In this document: one piece after another, positions 38,499-49,606 of the stretch
How positions within the stretch are numbered: the first letter of the stretch is position 1
How the letters are laid out: the number at the start of each line of letters is the position of its first letter
Assembly (NCBI GenBank): GCA_037482215.1
Contig: CP148074.1
Span: 3,596,001 to 3,660,000 of the forward strand
Length of the DNA stretch: 64,000 nt
Reading direction: 5' to 3'
From: Pseudomonas mendocina
GTDB lineage: Bacteria; Pseudomonadota; Gammaproteobacteria; Pseudomonadales; Pseudomonadaceae
Notes under the pieces: model-generated
What the model saw: only the letters and a program-made list of their open reading frames with translations
Databases searched by the model: none
What the model was told of the DNA's origin: nothing
Position numbers and translations under genes: made by a program

Positions 38499-38529
38499 TA
38501 CATGAGGGTGCCAGAAGGGATTTCAAGGG
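38499..38529 (-). promoter_or_regulatory. Heat-shock (sigma-32, RpoH) promoter of groESL
   Basis: On the minus strand CCCTTGAA (-35) is followed after 14 bases by CCTCATGTA, one mismatch from the CCCCATNTA -10. It lies about 150 bases upstream of groES. No CIRCE element is seen. Confidence 0.75.
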
Positions 38530-38584
38530 CTAGCAGGAGAAATTTTTTAAGTCCCTGAAAGCCCTGAATTTATGCGGGCGGGAA

Positions 38585-39034
38585 TTAGTCCCGGCGTTCA
38601 AATTCACCTTCCAGCACGTTCGGACGGGTTTGACCGGAACGGGCTGCGGCGTCATCAAAGAAGGCACGCTGACGTTCGGCCTGCTCGGCTGCACGGGCGC
38701 GCATTTTCCCAATCAGAAAGCGGCGGGTGAGCGGCAGCAGGCAGAGCAAACCGATAATGTCGCTGATAAAGCCCGGCAACAGCAGCAAGCCGCCGCCAAG
38801 GGCCATAAACAAGCCATCAAACATTTCCTCTTCCGGCATTTCGCCACGTGCCAGTCGCTCGCGGGCACGCAAGGCCGTGGCGACCCCTGCCAAACGCAGC
38901 AGGAACGCGCCGAGGATGCCCGAGCCGATGATCAGCAACAGCGTCGATAGCACGCCAATACTGCTGCCCACTTTGATGATTACGGCCAGTTCGAGAATCG
39001 GGAACAGCACAAAGAGAAACAAAAATGCACGCAT
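38585..39034 (-). CDS. fxsA: FxsA family membrane protein
   Basis: 149 residues from ATG 39034 with AAGGA seven bases upstream; a GTG at 39049 overlaps that site. Two or three hydrophobic segments (FLFLFVLFPILELAVIIKVG; LSTLLLIIGSGILGAFLLR; GGGLLLLPGFISDIIGLLCLLP) and a charged C-terminal tail are seen. In E. coli FxsA eases exclusion of phage T7 by the F factor; the cellular role is unclear. It sits upstream of groESL on the same strand. Confidence 0.9.
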   Translation of the reverse strand: MRAFLFLFVLFPILELAVIIKVGSSIGVLSTLLLIIGSGILGAFLLRLAGVATALRARERLARGEMPEEEMFDGLFMALGGGLLLLPGFISDIIGLLCLLPLTRRFLIGKMRARAAEQAERQRAFFDDAAARSGQTRPNVLEGEFERRD

Positions 39035-39097
39035 TAAGAATTCCTTCACGGAAGATCAGCTTCCAGTACTACTGAAGTATGGGGCATTAGCCTGAAT

Positions 39098-39829
39098 TCA
39101 AGCTGAAGACTGCTCAACGGCAGGCCATTGTGTAGCGCGAGCCAATGCCACCAAGGCCTGACGCACCTCCAGCGGACTGTTACAAGATGTTGGAAATGCC
39201 AACCAATGAATGCGCTGACCAATACGCAGGTGAAAACCTTCGGTGTCGATGCCTACCATCTGAGCTTCGGGCTCGTTGGGTAAACCGGCCAACTCAACGT
39301 AGTGGGCAATGGCTTGGGCATGATCACTATTCATGTGTTCCAGCATGCTCACACCGCTCTCACCGGCAAACGGATTGGCCAGTGCCACCTGATCCAGCCA
39401 GTTGATTGCCCCAAAACCACCGATAAAGCGCCAGCGCACCGGGTTCAAGCGCCAGAAGTCGAAGTCATGGGCTTTCTGATAGTCCTGAGCATCAGGGAAA
39501 TAGCGGTAGTAACGCTGGGCTGCCTGATCGATTTGCTGCTCGCCCTCCAGCTTCACCGCCTCCGCCAGCAGGGTTAGTCGGCCGGCAGCCTGCACATCTG
39601 CGGCCTCTCTTTCACCAACCAACAACGAACATTTATTGTCCTTCAGCAGATTATGCGTGTGCTGGGCAATTCGGCTGATCAAAATCAGTGGAAAGCCTTC
39701 GGCATCAAGGCAATACGGCACTACAGAGCCAAATGGAAAGCCCGGCATGGCCTTGGAATGAGTACTCAACACACCACGGTACTCCTTGAGCAGCAAATGC
39801 CGTGCATGCATACTCGCGTTGATGCTCAT
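39098..39829 (-). CDS. HugZ-family haem-utilisation protein (PNPOx split barrel + DUF2470)
   Basis: 243 residues. The N-terminal half is a pyridoxamine-phosphate-oxidase-like split barrel (YRGVLSTHSKAMPGFPFGSVVPY, PLILISRIAQHTHNL), and the C-terminal half is DUF2470 (MLEHMNSDHAQAIAHYV). HugZ proteins bind or break haem and release iron. No haem-uptake genes are adjacent. Without the typical C-terminal His context being certain, haem oxygenase activity is inferred from the family. Confidence 0.8.
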   Translation of the reverse strand: MSINASMHARHLLLKEYRGVLSTHSKAMPGFPFGSVVPYCLDAEGFPLILISRIAQHTHNLLKDNKCSLLVGEREAADVQAAGRLTLLAEAVKLEGEQQIDQAAQRYYRYFPDAQDYQKAHDFDFWRLNPVRWRFIGGFGAINWLDQVALANPFAGESGVSMLEHMNSDHAQAIAHYVELAGLPNEPEAQMVGIDTEGFHLRIGQRIHWLAFPTSCNSPLEVRQALVALARATQWPAVEQSSA

Positions 39830-40036
39830 CTTATGACTCCTTAAAAGAATCCGTTACATCGGACAGACACTACTAAGTTTACGCGTACAAAGCCGGCAAG
39901 ATTACACCTAAGAACTCGCCTCAAGACTCACACGTCAGGCCCTCCCAGGTCAGCTGCCACAGCCGTTCATTCTGATCGGCCGTCCGCACAGTCGTGTGTA
40001 AGTCTGCAAGGCACTCGTAAAACAGAGGAACAGGCA

Positions 40037-40795
40037 ATGCAGCTCAAAGATAAAGTCATCATCATCACTGGCGGCGGCCAGGGTCTGGGTCGCGCCATGG
40101 CAGAATACCTGGCAGGCAAAGGCAGTAAACTGGCACTGGTCGATCTGAACCAAGAGCGCCTTGATGAAGCGGTTGCCGCCTGCAAAGCACTCGGTGTTGA
40201 AGCCCGCTCCTATATTTGCAACGTGGCCAACGAAGAGCAGGTGACCCAAACAGTCAACCAAGTCGCCAACGATTTCGGCGCCATCAACGGCCTGGTGAAT
40301 AATGCCGGCATCCTGCGTGATGGCCTGACCATCAAAGTTAAAGACGGCGAGCTGAGCAAGCTGACCCTGGCTCAGTGGCAGGCGGTCATCGACGTCAACC
40401 TGACCGGCGTGTTCCTGTGCACCCGTGAAGTGGCTGCAAAAATGATCGAGCTGAAAAACGAAGGCGCGATCATCAATATCTCTTCTATTTCACGTGCGGG
40501 TAACGTCGGCCAAGCCAACTACTCGGCTGCTAAGGCAGGTGTTGCTGCTGATACCGTGGTTTGGGCCAAAGAGCTGGCGCGCTATGGCATCCGGGTTGCT
40601 GGGGTGGCGCCGGGCTTTATCGAAACCGAAATGGTTGCCAGCATGAAGCCAGAAGCACTTGAGCGCATGACCGCTGGTATCCCACTGCGTCGCATGGGCA
40701 AGCCTGCGGAAATCGCCCACTCGGTGGCCTACATCCTGGAAAACGACTATTACACCGGTCGTGTACTGGAGCTGGACGGCGGTCTGCGTCTGTAA
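40037..40795 (+). CDS. Short-chain dehydrogenase/reductase (FabG-like)
   Basis: 252 residues with the classical SDR layout: TGGGQGLG cofactor loop, NNAG, catalytic Ser in NISSISRAG and YxxxK in YSAAKAG. An insertion after NAGILRDG (LTIKVKDGELSKLTLAQW) is longer than in FabG. It reduces or oxidises a carbonyl or alcohol with NAD(P); the substrate is unknown. It is divergent from the HugZ-like gene and ends at a strong terminator. Confidence 0.88.
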   Translation: MQLKDKVIIITGGGQGLGRAMAEYLAGKGSKLALVDLNQERLDEAVAACKALGVEARSYICNVANEEQVTQTVNQVANDFGAINGLVNNAGILRDGLTIKVKDGELSKLTLAQWQAVIDVNLTGVFLCTREVAAKMIELKNEGAIINISSISRAGNVGQANYSAAKAGVAADTVVWAKELARYGIRVAGVAPGFIETEMVASMKPEALERMTAGIPLRRMGKPAEIAHSVAYILENDYYTGRVLELDGGLRL

Positions 40796-40816
40796 GGGCA
40801 ATACCACTGCGAAAAC

Positions 40817-40845
40817 AAAAAGCCCCGCCTATGCGGGGCTTTTTT
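40817..40845. terminator. Bidirectional terminator between the SDR and DUF481 genes
   Basis: GCCCCGC / GCGGGGC with a CTAT loop, flanked by five A and six T. Confidence 0.93.
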
Positions 40846-40863
40846 GTTGCATCACGTGATGAC

Positions 40864-41868
40864 TTACCAACCGACGCCAAAGCCCAGCGTGTAGCGGGTT
40901 TCGTCCATATCGCCCTCGGAGCCGCTGACAATATCCTTCTCAGCACGCATATTCAGCGAAGCCCAGTCAGTGACTTTGTAACGCAAGCCAACAGCGGCAT
41001 CTAGGGTGTAATCAGCTACGCTGTCCAGCGGCTTGCCCAGATCGCCATCACTGAACAACTCAATGTTCTTACCAAACAGATAGCGGTTGTAATCCCACTT
41101 AAGACCGGCCGAATAGAAGTTCTCCTTGTCACCATTGGCGAACTCATAGTCAGTACGGTTAAGCAGGCCTGCGACGGAAAATGCGCCTAGCTCGTTGTCC
41201 CAGAACTGATAACCGGGGCCCGAACCCAACGTGCGCTGACGATGCAAGTCTTCAATATCGTCGCGCTTATACTCAGCGCGGCCTTGCCAGAACCAGTGCT
41301 CCGTAAGGAAGCGGTCAAGGGCGTATTCGACGCTCCAGTTGTCAGTAGTCTCGACTTCGTCACGCAGCTCTCGGTTGTATTGAGCTTTTGCGTTATGACG
41401 CCACAAGCCATGACGAGCCTGGGTTTTCAGGTTGATGTCGTAATCGTCGGTATCCCTGTCAGCACGCTTGTAGTCTACAGAAGCGTCAACGTTGCCCTTC
41501 CAGGTGAAGTCCTCCACCAAGGGCTTGGGTTTGAGAATTTGTTCGATGCTGGCCAGCTCAACAGTTTTCGGCGTATCGCCATTGGCCAAGGTAACCTTGC
41601 CCTCTTCAGCGGGCTGGAGAGACTTGGCGCGCTCGCCGGTTACGGCATCCTGCTTCACCAACATCTCTTGATCGCTTTCAAGCGTTGCGATCTTTTTCCA
41701 GTCCAGCGCGATATTTCCACCGTACTCAGTTTCGAGTACCAGCTTGCTACCGTCGTAGAATTTGATCTTACCGGTGAGGCGGTCACCGTTTTTCAACCAA
41801 ACGGTATCAGCCATGGCCGAAGCAGTTGGAACAAGCAGAGCCAAGCACAACAAAGTTTTAGGAGACAT
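40864..41868 (-). CDS. DUF481 (YdiY-like) outer-membrane-type protein, copy 1
   Basis: 334 residues with a signal peptide (residues 1-20, LVPTASAMA). It opens with DTVWLKNGDRLTGKIKFYDG, continues through a region of about 100 residues, and then has repeated amphipathic strands ending in an aromatic residue (TRYTLGFGVGW), as in outer-membrane barrels. The function of DUF481 is unknown. The neighbouring gene is a clear paralogue in the same orientation. Confidence 0.85.
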   Translation of the reverse strand: MSPKTLLCLALLVPTASAMADTVWLKNGDRLTGKIKFYDGSKLVLETEYGGNIALDWKKIATLESDQEMLVKQDAVTGERAKSLQPAEEGKVTLANGDTPKTVELASIEQILKPKPLVEDFTWKGNVDASVDYKRADRDTDDYDINLKTQARHGLWRHNAKAQYNRELRDEVETTDNWSVEYALDRFLTEHWFWQGRAEYKRDDIEDLHRQRTLGSGPGYQFWDNELGAFSVAGLLNRTDYEFANGDKENFYSAGLKWDYNRYLFGKNIELFSDGDLGKPLDSVADYTLDAAVGLRYKVTDWASLNMRAEKDIVSGSEGDMDETRYTLGFGVGW

Positions 41869-41977
41869 AAAACAAAAGCAGCAGGTGAGTTTGCGAAGGG
41901 CGGCATTATGCGTATCCGCCCCTTTAAGGCAAGTAATGACTGTCGTACGGATTTAAAGTTCAGATAATACTTATTTA

Positions 41978-42979
41978 CTACCAGCCAACCCCGACACCTA
42001 TGAGATAGCGGCGACCACTGCTTGTCTGCCCAAGCCCCCGCGCCTGATCCAATTCGTACAACAAAGACAATCGCGCCCACTCATTCAGTCGGTAACGCAG
42101 GCCATATTCGCTGTCCAGCACATAGTCGACTGAGTCGATATCGGGTATCTGAAGCTCTCCGGTGCTGTACAACTCCACACGCGTACCAAACAACAGACGC
42201 TTGTAATCCCAGCCGATGGAGGCTGTATTAAACGTCAGCTCCTCATCCTCAGTATCCAAACGCAATCGATTACCCTGGACGATCACATCCAGGCGCCCCA
42301 ATTCGTTATCCCAGAACCGATAGCCAGGCCCAGTGCCGATAGAACGCTGACGATTAAAGAACTCGAACTCATCTTCATCCTGCTCAGCACTCACTCGCCA
42401 AAACCAGTGATCAGTAATGAAGCGGTCAAGGCTGTACTCAAGTTGCCAGTTATCAGCCGTTTTATTGTCATTTTTGATCTTTCGCTCAAGCTCGCCATTG
42501 AGCACGTGACGCCATTTACCATGCTCAATACGGGTGTCGCCCTTCACTTTCCACTCATCACTGTGGTTGTCGTCGCGCTTCATATCCAGCTTGGCATCCA
42601 AGTTCCCTTCCATCACTCGGTCCTGTAGCAATGGGCGAGGCGGTATCAAGCGGTCAATGCTGGACAACTCAACAATCTGCTCCTGTGAGTTGATTACTTT
42701 TACCGATCCTTTGTCCGCGGCGGCCAACTGGTTGCTATGCTCACTGTCGAAGCCTTTGCGACGAACCATCAAAGGTTTCTCAGAACTGAGCGTTTCGACC
42801 TCCTTCCAGGCAATCAGCACTTGCCCCGCATAACGCGTTTTTAGTGCCAGCTTGCCACCATCCAGGAGCAGAATTTCGCCAGTCAGTCGATCGCCGTTGT
42901 TAAGCCACACCGTGTCAGACCACGCCAACAGAGGCTGAATGAGCGCACAGATACACAAAATGGAACGTAAGAGCGTCAT
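41978..42979 (-). CDS. DUF481 (YdiY-like) outer-membrane-type protein, copy 2
   Basis: 333 residues from ATG 42979 (a TTG at 42997 is less likely). It shares with copy 1 the start DTVWLNNGDRLTGEI, the motif YSLDRFITDHWFWR, TGPGYRFWDNELG and the final IGVGVGW. A signal peptide ends near LLAWS. The 109-base gap and same strand suggest tandem duplication and possibly separate control. It overlaps slightly with the 5' region of the divergent alkyltransferase-like gene. Confidence 0.85.
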   Translation of the reverse strand: MTLLRSILCICALIQPLLAWSDTVWLNNGDRLTGEILLLDGGKLALKTRYAGQVLIAWKEVETLSSEKPLMVRRKGFDSEHSNQLAAADKGSVKVINSQEQIVELSSIDRLIPPRPLLQDRVMEGNLDAKLDMKRDDNHSDEWKVKGDTRIEHGKWRHVLNGELERKIKNDNKTADNWQLEYSLDRFITDHWFWRVSAEQDEDEFEFFNRQRSIGTGPGYRFWDNELGRLDVIVQGNRLRLDTEDEELTFNTASIGWDYKRLLFGTRVELYSTGELQIPDIDSVDYVLDSEYGLRYRLNEWARLSLLYELDQARGLGQTSSGRRYLIGVGVGW

Positions 42980-43022
42980 AAAAGGTCCACACACCAAGGC
43001 AGATCAAAGGACAGAGAATGCC

Positions 43023-43367
43023 GTGGCATTAGAGCCATCAGCAAGTCAGACAGAACGCAGGTCCAGCCTCTACGGTGCGTTGGCACATATTCCGGCGGGC
43101 AAAGTGGTGACTTATGGGCAACTGGCGGAGCTCGCCGGATTGGGCCGCGCAGCACGCTGGGTCGGCCGCACACTCAGCCAGTTACCCGAGGGCACGACCC
43201 TCCCCTGGCATCGTGTTATCGCGTCCGGAGGACGCCTTAGCCTGCCAGCAGGAACACCTGCAGGAGAAGAACAACGTCGCAGATTAAAGGAGGAAGGGAT
43301 TTTCTTGAGCAATGACAGGGTCGATATGACACAACATGGCTGGCGCATGATGGATCACAGCGGTTAG
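43023..43367 (+). CDS. atl: Alkyltransferase-like DNA repair protein (Atl, MGMT family)
   Basis: 114 residues from GTG 43023; a frame opening at 42939 extends into the divergent gene and is less likely. The MGMT DNA-binding domain is intact (GKVVTYGQLAELAG, ARWVGRTLSQLP), but the alkyl-accepting PCHRV motif reads PWHRV, with Trp in place of Cys. Atl proteins bind O6-alkylguanine without removing it and hand the lesion to nucleotide-excision repair. AAAGGA lies 11 bases upstream. Confidence 0.9.
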   Translation: MALEPSASQTERRSSLYGALAHIPAGKVVTYGQLAELAGLGRAARWVGRTLSQLPEGTTLPWHRVIASGGRLSLPAGTPAGEEQRRRLKEEGIFLSNDRVDMTQHGWRMMDHSG

Positions 43368-43410
43368 AGTGCGCCCTTTACACACTTCTACTTCAGGCTA
43401 ATACCTGCCA

Positions 43411-44946
43411 ATGCCCCGTAAAAGCTGGCGTGATGCCATCGCCGCCTACTCCAGTCCCTCTACTTTGGTTCTGCTCCTACTGGGATTTGCAGCAGGTCTA
43501 CCGTACATGTTGGTGTTCTCGACCCTGTCCGTGTGGCTGCGCGAAGCAGGCGTTGCGCGGGACACAATCGGTTTTGCCAGCCTGATTGGTCTGGCGTATG
43601 CCTTTAAGTGGGTCTGGTCACCCTTATTGGATCAATGGCGTTTGCCTCTGCTCGGCCATTTGGGGCGTCGCCGCTCATGGCTGATCCTCTCTCAGATTTT
43701 GATCGCCATTGGGCTTGCTGGCATGGCGCTGTGCAACCCTCAAACCCATTTAACGTGGCTGATCTCCCTCGCTGTGTTGGTTGCATTTGCCTCGGCAACG
43801 CAAGATATCGCGGTTGACGCCTACCGCCTGGAAATCGTCGATGACACACGCCAAGCTGCCCTGGCCGCCAGCTACATGGCAGGCTATCGAGTAGCAGCTT
43901 TGCTCGCGACGGCGGGCGCCTTGTATTTCGCTGAAGGTTTTGGCTCAACCATCCTGCTTTACCAGCATGCGGCCTGGGCCGGTACCTATTTGCTGTTCGC
44001 CCTGCTGATGTTGCCCGGCCTTTTGACCAGTGTGTGGATGCGTGAGCCTGATGTTGCCCTCCGCACCCAGCTGGCAGCTGCCCGTTATGGGTTTAGCCAT
44101 CAGATCGCATCAGTACTGGTGCTGATTGTACTGCTGGTTTCCGTACCAGCCATGTGCACGCAGTTTTACCGCACAGACTTCCCAAGCGTAATCAACGGCG
44201 ACATGAGCATGCTTGATTTGCTGCTGGAAGACCGGGCCTTCCTGCGTGCGATCATGTACACCATCTTCACCGCCCTTTGCCTGTCCTCAATGGGACGTCG
44301 CGGCCTGGCCCCAGTCCTCACACCGGTCAACGACTTTATCCATCGCTACCGCTGGCAGGCCTTCCTGTTACTAGGGCTGATTGCCACCTACCGTATGTCC
44401 GACACGGTCATGGGTGTGATGGCTAACGTGTTCTATATCGACCAAGGTTTTACCAAGGACCAGATCGCCAGTGTCAGCAAGCTGTTCGGGCTGGTCATGA
44501 CGCTGGTAGGCGCAGGTGTCGGTGGTTTGTTGATTGTTCGTTTCGGCATTCTGCCGATCCTGTTTATCGGCGGCGCTGCGTCGGCTGCCACCAACCTGCT
44601 GTTTCTTATGCTCACGGGCATGGGCGCCCATCTGCAGATGTTGATTGTCACCATTTCGGCCGATAACTTCAGCGCAGGCCTGGCCACCGCTGCGTTCGTA
44701 GCCTATCTGTCGAGCCTGACCAACCTTAAATTCTCAGCGACCCAGTACGCCTTGCTCAGCTCAATCATGCTGCTACTGCCAAGGTTGATTGGCGGTTATT
44801 CAGGGGTAATGGTTGAGAAGTTAGGCTATGAAGACTTCTTCCTAGTAACCGCGATATTGGGTATCCCGACCCTTATCCTTATCCTCATCCAGTGGCGTAA
44901 ACAAGCCGTTGCCATAGATGCCCCAGCTGAGCCCGAAACTAAATAA
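43411..44946 (+). CDS. ampG: Muropeptide permease AmpG
   Basis: 511 residues and at least 12 membrane helices of the MFS, opening SSPSTLVLLLLGFAAGLPYMLVFSTLSVWLREAGV with the family segment ATQDIAVDAYRLE. AmpG imports GlcNAc-anhydroMurNAc peptides for cell-wall recycling and so influences AmpC induction. It is shorter than the 594-residue P. aeruginosa protein I recall, ending soon after the last helix. A strong terminator follows. Confidence 0.92.
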   Translation: MPRKSWRDAIAAYSSPSTLVLLLLGFAAGLPYMLVFSTLSVWLREAGVARDTIGFASLIGLAYAFKWVWSPLLDQWRLPLLGHLGRRRSWLILSQILIAIGLAGMALCNPQTHLTWLISLAVLVAFASATQDIAVDAYRLEIVDDTRQAALAASYMAGYRVAALLATAGALYFAEGFGSTILLYQHAAWAGTYLLFALLMLPGLLTSVWMREPDVALRTQLAAARYGFSHQIASVLVLIVLLVSVPAMCTQFYRTDFPSVINGDMSMLDLLLEDRAFLRAIMYTIFTALCLSSMGRRGLAPVLTPVNDFIHRYRWQAFLLLGLIATYRMSDTVMGVMANVFYIDQGFTKDQIASVSKLFGLVMTLVGAGVGGLLIVRFGILPILFIGGAASAATNLLFLMLTGMGAHLQMLIVTISADNFSAGLATAAFVAYLSSLTNLKFSATQYALLSSIMLLLPRLIGGYSGVMVEKLGYEDFFLVTAILGIPTLILILIQWRKQAVAIDAPAEPETK

Positions 44947-44954
44947 TTGCGCTC

Positions 44955-44990
44955 AATAAAAAACGCCACATGAACGTGGCGTTTTTTATT
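44955..44990. terminator. Bidirectional terminator between ampG and yajQ
   Basis: AATAAAAAACGCCAC / GTGGCGTTTTTTATT, a 15-bp stem with a six-base loop and T tract in both directions. Confidence 0.94.
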
Positions 44991-45029
44991 GCTAAACGGC
45001 ACTCACTGCCAGCAGCAACTTCAGCTCAG

Positions 45030-45509
45030 TTAGTCGCGGAAGTTGTTGAACTGTAGTGGCATGCCAAAGTCCTTGCCACGCAGCGAGGCAATTGCCTCCT
45101 GCAGGTCGTCCCGTTTCTTGCCGGTGATACGCACCTGCTCACCCTGAATCGAAGCCTGCACCTTGAGCTTGGTATCCTTGACGTGGCCAACGATCTTCTT
45201 CGCCAGCTCTTTGTCGATCCCTTCACGCAGAATGACTTCTTGCTTAACGACTTTGCCGGAAGGGTAAGCGTCTTTGAACTCCAGGCATTGCACGTCGATC
45301 TTGCGTTTGACCAGACTCAGCTTGAGAATTTCAATCATCTGCTCCAGCTGGAAATCGGCATCAGCAGTCAGATTGACAGTCAGCTCCTTGAGCTCAAAGC
45401 TGCCCTTGCCGCGCAAATCATAGCGACGCTCCAGCTCTTTGATCGCATTGTCGATAGCATTAGTGACTTCATGTTTGTCCAGTTCGGACACAACGTCGAA
45501 CGAAGGCAT
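45030..45509 (-). CDS. yajQ: YajQ family cyclic-di-GMP-binding protein
   Basis: 159 residues from ATG 45509 ([14 protein letters not shown], the family start), with GGAGT six bases before it; an upstream in-frame ATG adds an uncharacteristic segment. YajQ has two ferredoxin-like domains and binds c-di-GMP in Xanthomonas, where it modulates virulence genes. The RGKGSFEL and [18 protein letters not shown] segments are conserved. Confidence 0.94.
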   Translation of the reverse strand: MPSFDVVSELDKHEVTNAIDNAIKELERRYDLRGKGSFELKELTVNLTADADFQLEQMIEILKLSLVKRKIDVQCLEFKDAYPSGKVVKQEVILREGIDKELAKKIVGHVKDTKLKVQASIQGEQVRITGKKRDDLQEAIASLRGKDFGMPLQFNNFRD

Positions 45510-45657
45510 GGTTTTACTCCACATACAGGGTGCCCAATGATTGCAAACATATGGCACCTAGCTTGACGATTAAAAAAACTACCCATTATATAGCGTACAA
45601 ACACCGCCCGACGATGTATCGGGCCTTATTGGCAACTACCTCTTACGAGTCTGCCCC

Positions 45658-47543
<1,886 letters not shown>

Positions 47544-47588
47544 GGCCGCGCTACCCTGCCCTGAACTTGTTCACACGACACACCCTCC

Positions 47589-49604
47589 ATGCTTCTGCGT
47601 CAGCGCCTCGAAAACCTCCCGGTTGGCCGTAAAATTCTGGTTGCCTTGCTGGCATTGCTTGCAACGGTAATGCTCGTAGCCAACTTGGCGTTTATCAGCG
47701 CGGCGTACTGGATTTCGCAAGAAAGTGTAGCCCCGCAAGCCCTGAAAACCCTTGCCCAGCTCATTGCGACCCCGCAACTGAGCGAGCAGGCGCTTGCCTC
47801 CAAAGCCAGTGCCGATGAGTTGCTGAAACGCCTCAATGACTACTCCCCGTTGCGCGCCGCTGTTATTTACGACGGCCAGGGCAATTTACTCACCCAGCTG
47901 CAGCGCGGCACACGCCTGCAAGTGCCGCAGTACTTAGAGGAGGTCCGCTCCTGGCAGCATCAGGAGTTCCGCATCAGCCAGCTGGTCGAGCTACCACGCA
48001 AAGGAGGGAACAATGGTTACCTGCTGCTGGTGGCGTCCAGTGAGCTGCCCGGAGCGTTCTATACCGGCACCCTGACGGCCAGTGTGGTTATCCTGATTTT
48101 CAGTGTCCTGCTTTGGTTCTTTATCTCCCGCGAAGTAAAACGCTTGATCACCCGCCCTATCCGCAGCCTGGAAGAGCTGTCGCATCAAGTCACCCGCGAG
48201 GAAAACTACGCGCTGCGTGCTGAGCCCGGTAATGGCGATGAAATCGGACGATTGGCTGAAGCATTCAACACAATGCTGGTTCGTATTGAAGCCCGTGAGC
48301 AGCAGTTGAAACGTGCGCGAGACGATGCCCAACAAGCCTTCGACCAAGCCCGTGACCTGGCTGAAGAGACTCGTCGCTCCAATCGCAAGCTGGAACTAGA
48401 AGTTCAGGTACGCGGTAAAATCGAGAAAAAACTCACCGGCTTCCAGAACTACCTCAACAGCATTATCGACTCCATGCCATCAGCCCTGATCGCACTGGAC
48501 GACCAGCTTTACGTCAGTCAATGGAACCAAGAAGCCAGCAGAATTTCAGGCTCCGCGCTGGATGAAGCACTCGGCCAACCCATCGTTCTCGCTTTCCAGC
48601 ACCTGAAACCGTACCTACACAAAATGCGCCGCGCCATTGAGCAGCATGAGGTGGTCAAGATTGAGCGGGTTACCTGGGGCATCGACGGTCAGCCGCGACA
48701 CTTCTCCCTGACCTTTTACCCACTCAGCGGCAGCAGTGGCCGCGGTGTCGTGATCCGTATTGACGACATCACCGAGCGCCTGAATCTGGAAGAAATGATG
48801 GTGCAGTCCGAAAAGATGCTCTCAGTCGGCGGCCTCGCAGCGGGGATGGCTCACGAAATCAACAACCCATTAGGGGCCATCCTGCACAACGTACAAAACA
48901 TCCGCCGGCGCCTTTCTCCTGAACTGGAGAAAAACCACGAGCAGGCCAGACTGGCAGGTATCAGCCTCCAAGCCATCGACCAGTATCTGCACGGAAGGGA
49001 GATTCCCGGCCTGCTGGATGGCATTCAACAAGCTGGCAGCCGCGCCGCAAAGATTGTCAGCCACATGCTTAATTTCAGCCGTCGCAGTGACCGCCAACTT
49101 ACCCTGTGCGACCTGTCGAAACTGATTGATCAAGCCGTCGAAATCGCCAGCAATGACTTCGACCTGACCGAAAGTTTCGACTTTAAGGGCTTAGAAATCG
49201 AACGGGACTTCGACCCCGCTCTGCCTGACGTTCCAACCACTGCTAACGAACTGGAGCAGGTACTGCTGAACTTGCTAAAAAATGCTGCCCAAGCGATTCA
49301 TCAGCATGAGCGTGGCACCCCCGGCAAGATTACCCTGCGCACACGTTTGAGCCCGCCATGGGCTGAGATTCAAGTGGAAGACAACGGCATGGGGATGTCA
49401 GAACTGGTGCGCAAACGTATTTTCGAGCCCTTCTTCACCACCAAGGAGGTCGGCCAAGGCACTGGACTTGGGCTTTCTGTCTCCTACTTCATCATCACCA
49501 ACAACCATAAAGGGCAAATGGAAGTGCATTCCAAACTTGGCCAGGGCACCTGCTTCACCCTGCGCCTGCCTCTGGAAGCCGCCAACCCCGATACAGGCAA
49601 CTAA
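47589..49604 (+). CDS. Hybrid-free sensor histidine kinase (HAMP-PAS-HisKA-HATPase)
   Basis: 671 residues: membrane helix 1 (about 20-42), a periplasmic sensor, helix 2 (about 160-180), HAMP (about 180-235), a coiled stretch, PAS (about 285-395), the phosphorylation site His in MAHEINNPLGAI, and the HATPase boxes NAAQAIHQH, DNGMGMS, GTGLGLS. It autophosphorylates and passes phosphate to a regulator. It resembles PA4398, reported to affect swarming and biofilm; the regulator at 45658 is the likely partner. It stops two bases before the next gene. Confidence 0.9.
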   Translation: MLLRQRLENLPVGRKILVALLALLATVMLVANLAFISAAYWISQESVAPQALKTLAQLIATPQLSEQALASKASADELLKRLNDYSPLRAAVIYDGQGNLLTQLQRGTRLQVPQYLEEVRSWQHQEFRISQLVELPRKGGNNGYLLLVASSELPGAFYTGTLTASVVILIFSVLLWFFISREVKRLITRPIRSLEELSHQVTREENYALRAEPGNGDEIGRLAEAFNTMLVRIEAREQQLKRARDDAQQAFDQARDLAEETRRSNRKLELEVQVRGKIEKKLTGFQNYLNSIIDSMPSALIALDDQLYVSQWNQEASRISGSALDEALGQPIVLAFQHLKPYLHKMRRAIEQHEVVKIERVTWGIDGQPRHFSLTFYPLSGSSGRGVVIRIDDITERLNLEEMMVQSEKMLSVGGLAAGMAHEINNPLGAILHNVQNIRRRLSPELEKNHEQARLAGISLQAIDQYLHGREIPGLLDGIQQAGSRAAKIVSHMLNFSRRSDRQLTLCDLSKLIDQAVEIASNDFDLTESFDFKGLEIERDFDPALPDVPTTANELEQVLLNLLKNAAQAIHQHERGTPGKITLRTRLSPPWAEIQVEDNGMGMSELVRKRIFEPFFTTKEVGQGTGLGLSVSYFIITNNHKGQMEVHSKLGQGTCFTLRLPLEAANPDTGN

Positions 49605-49606
49605 TT

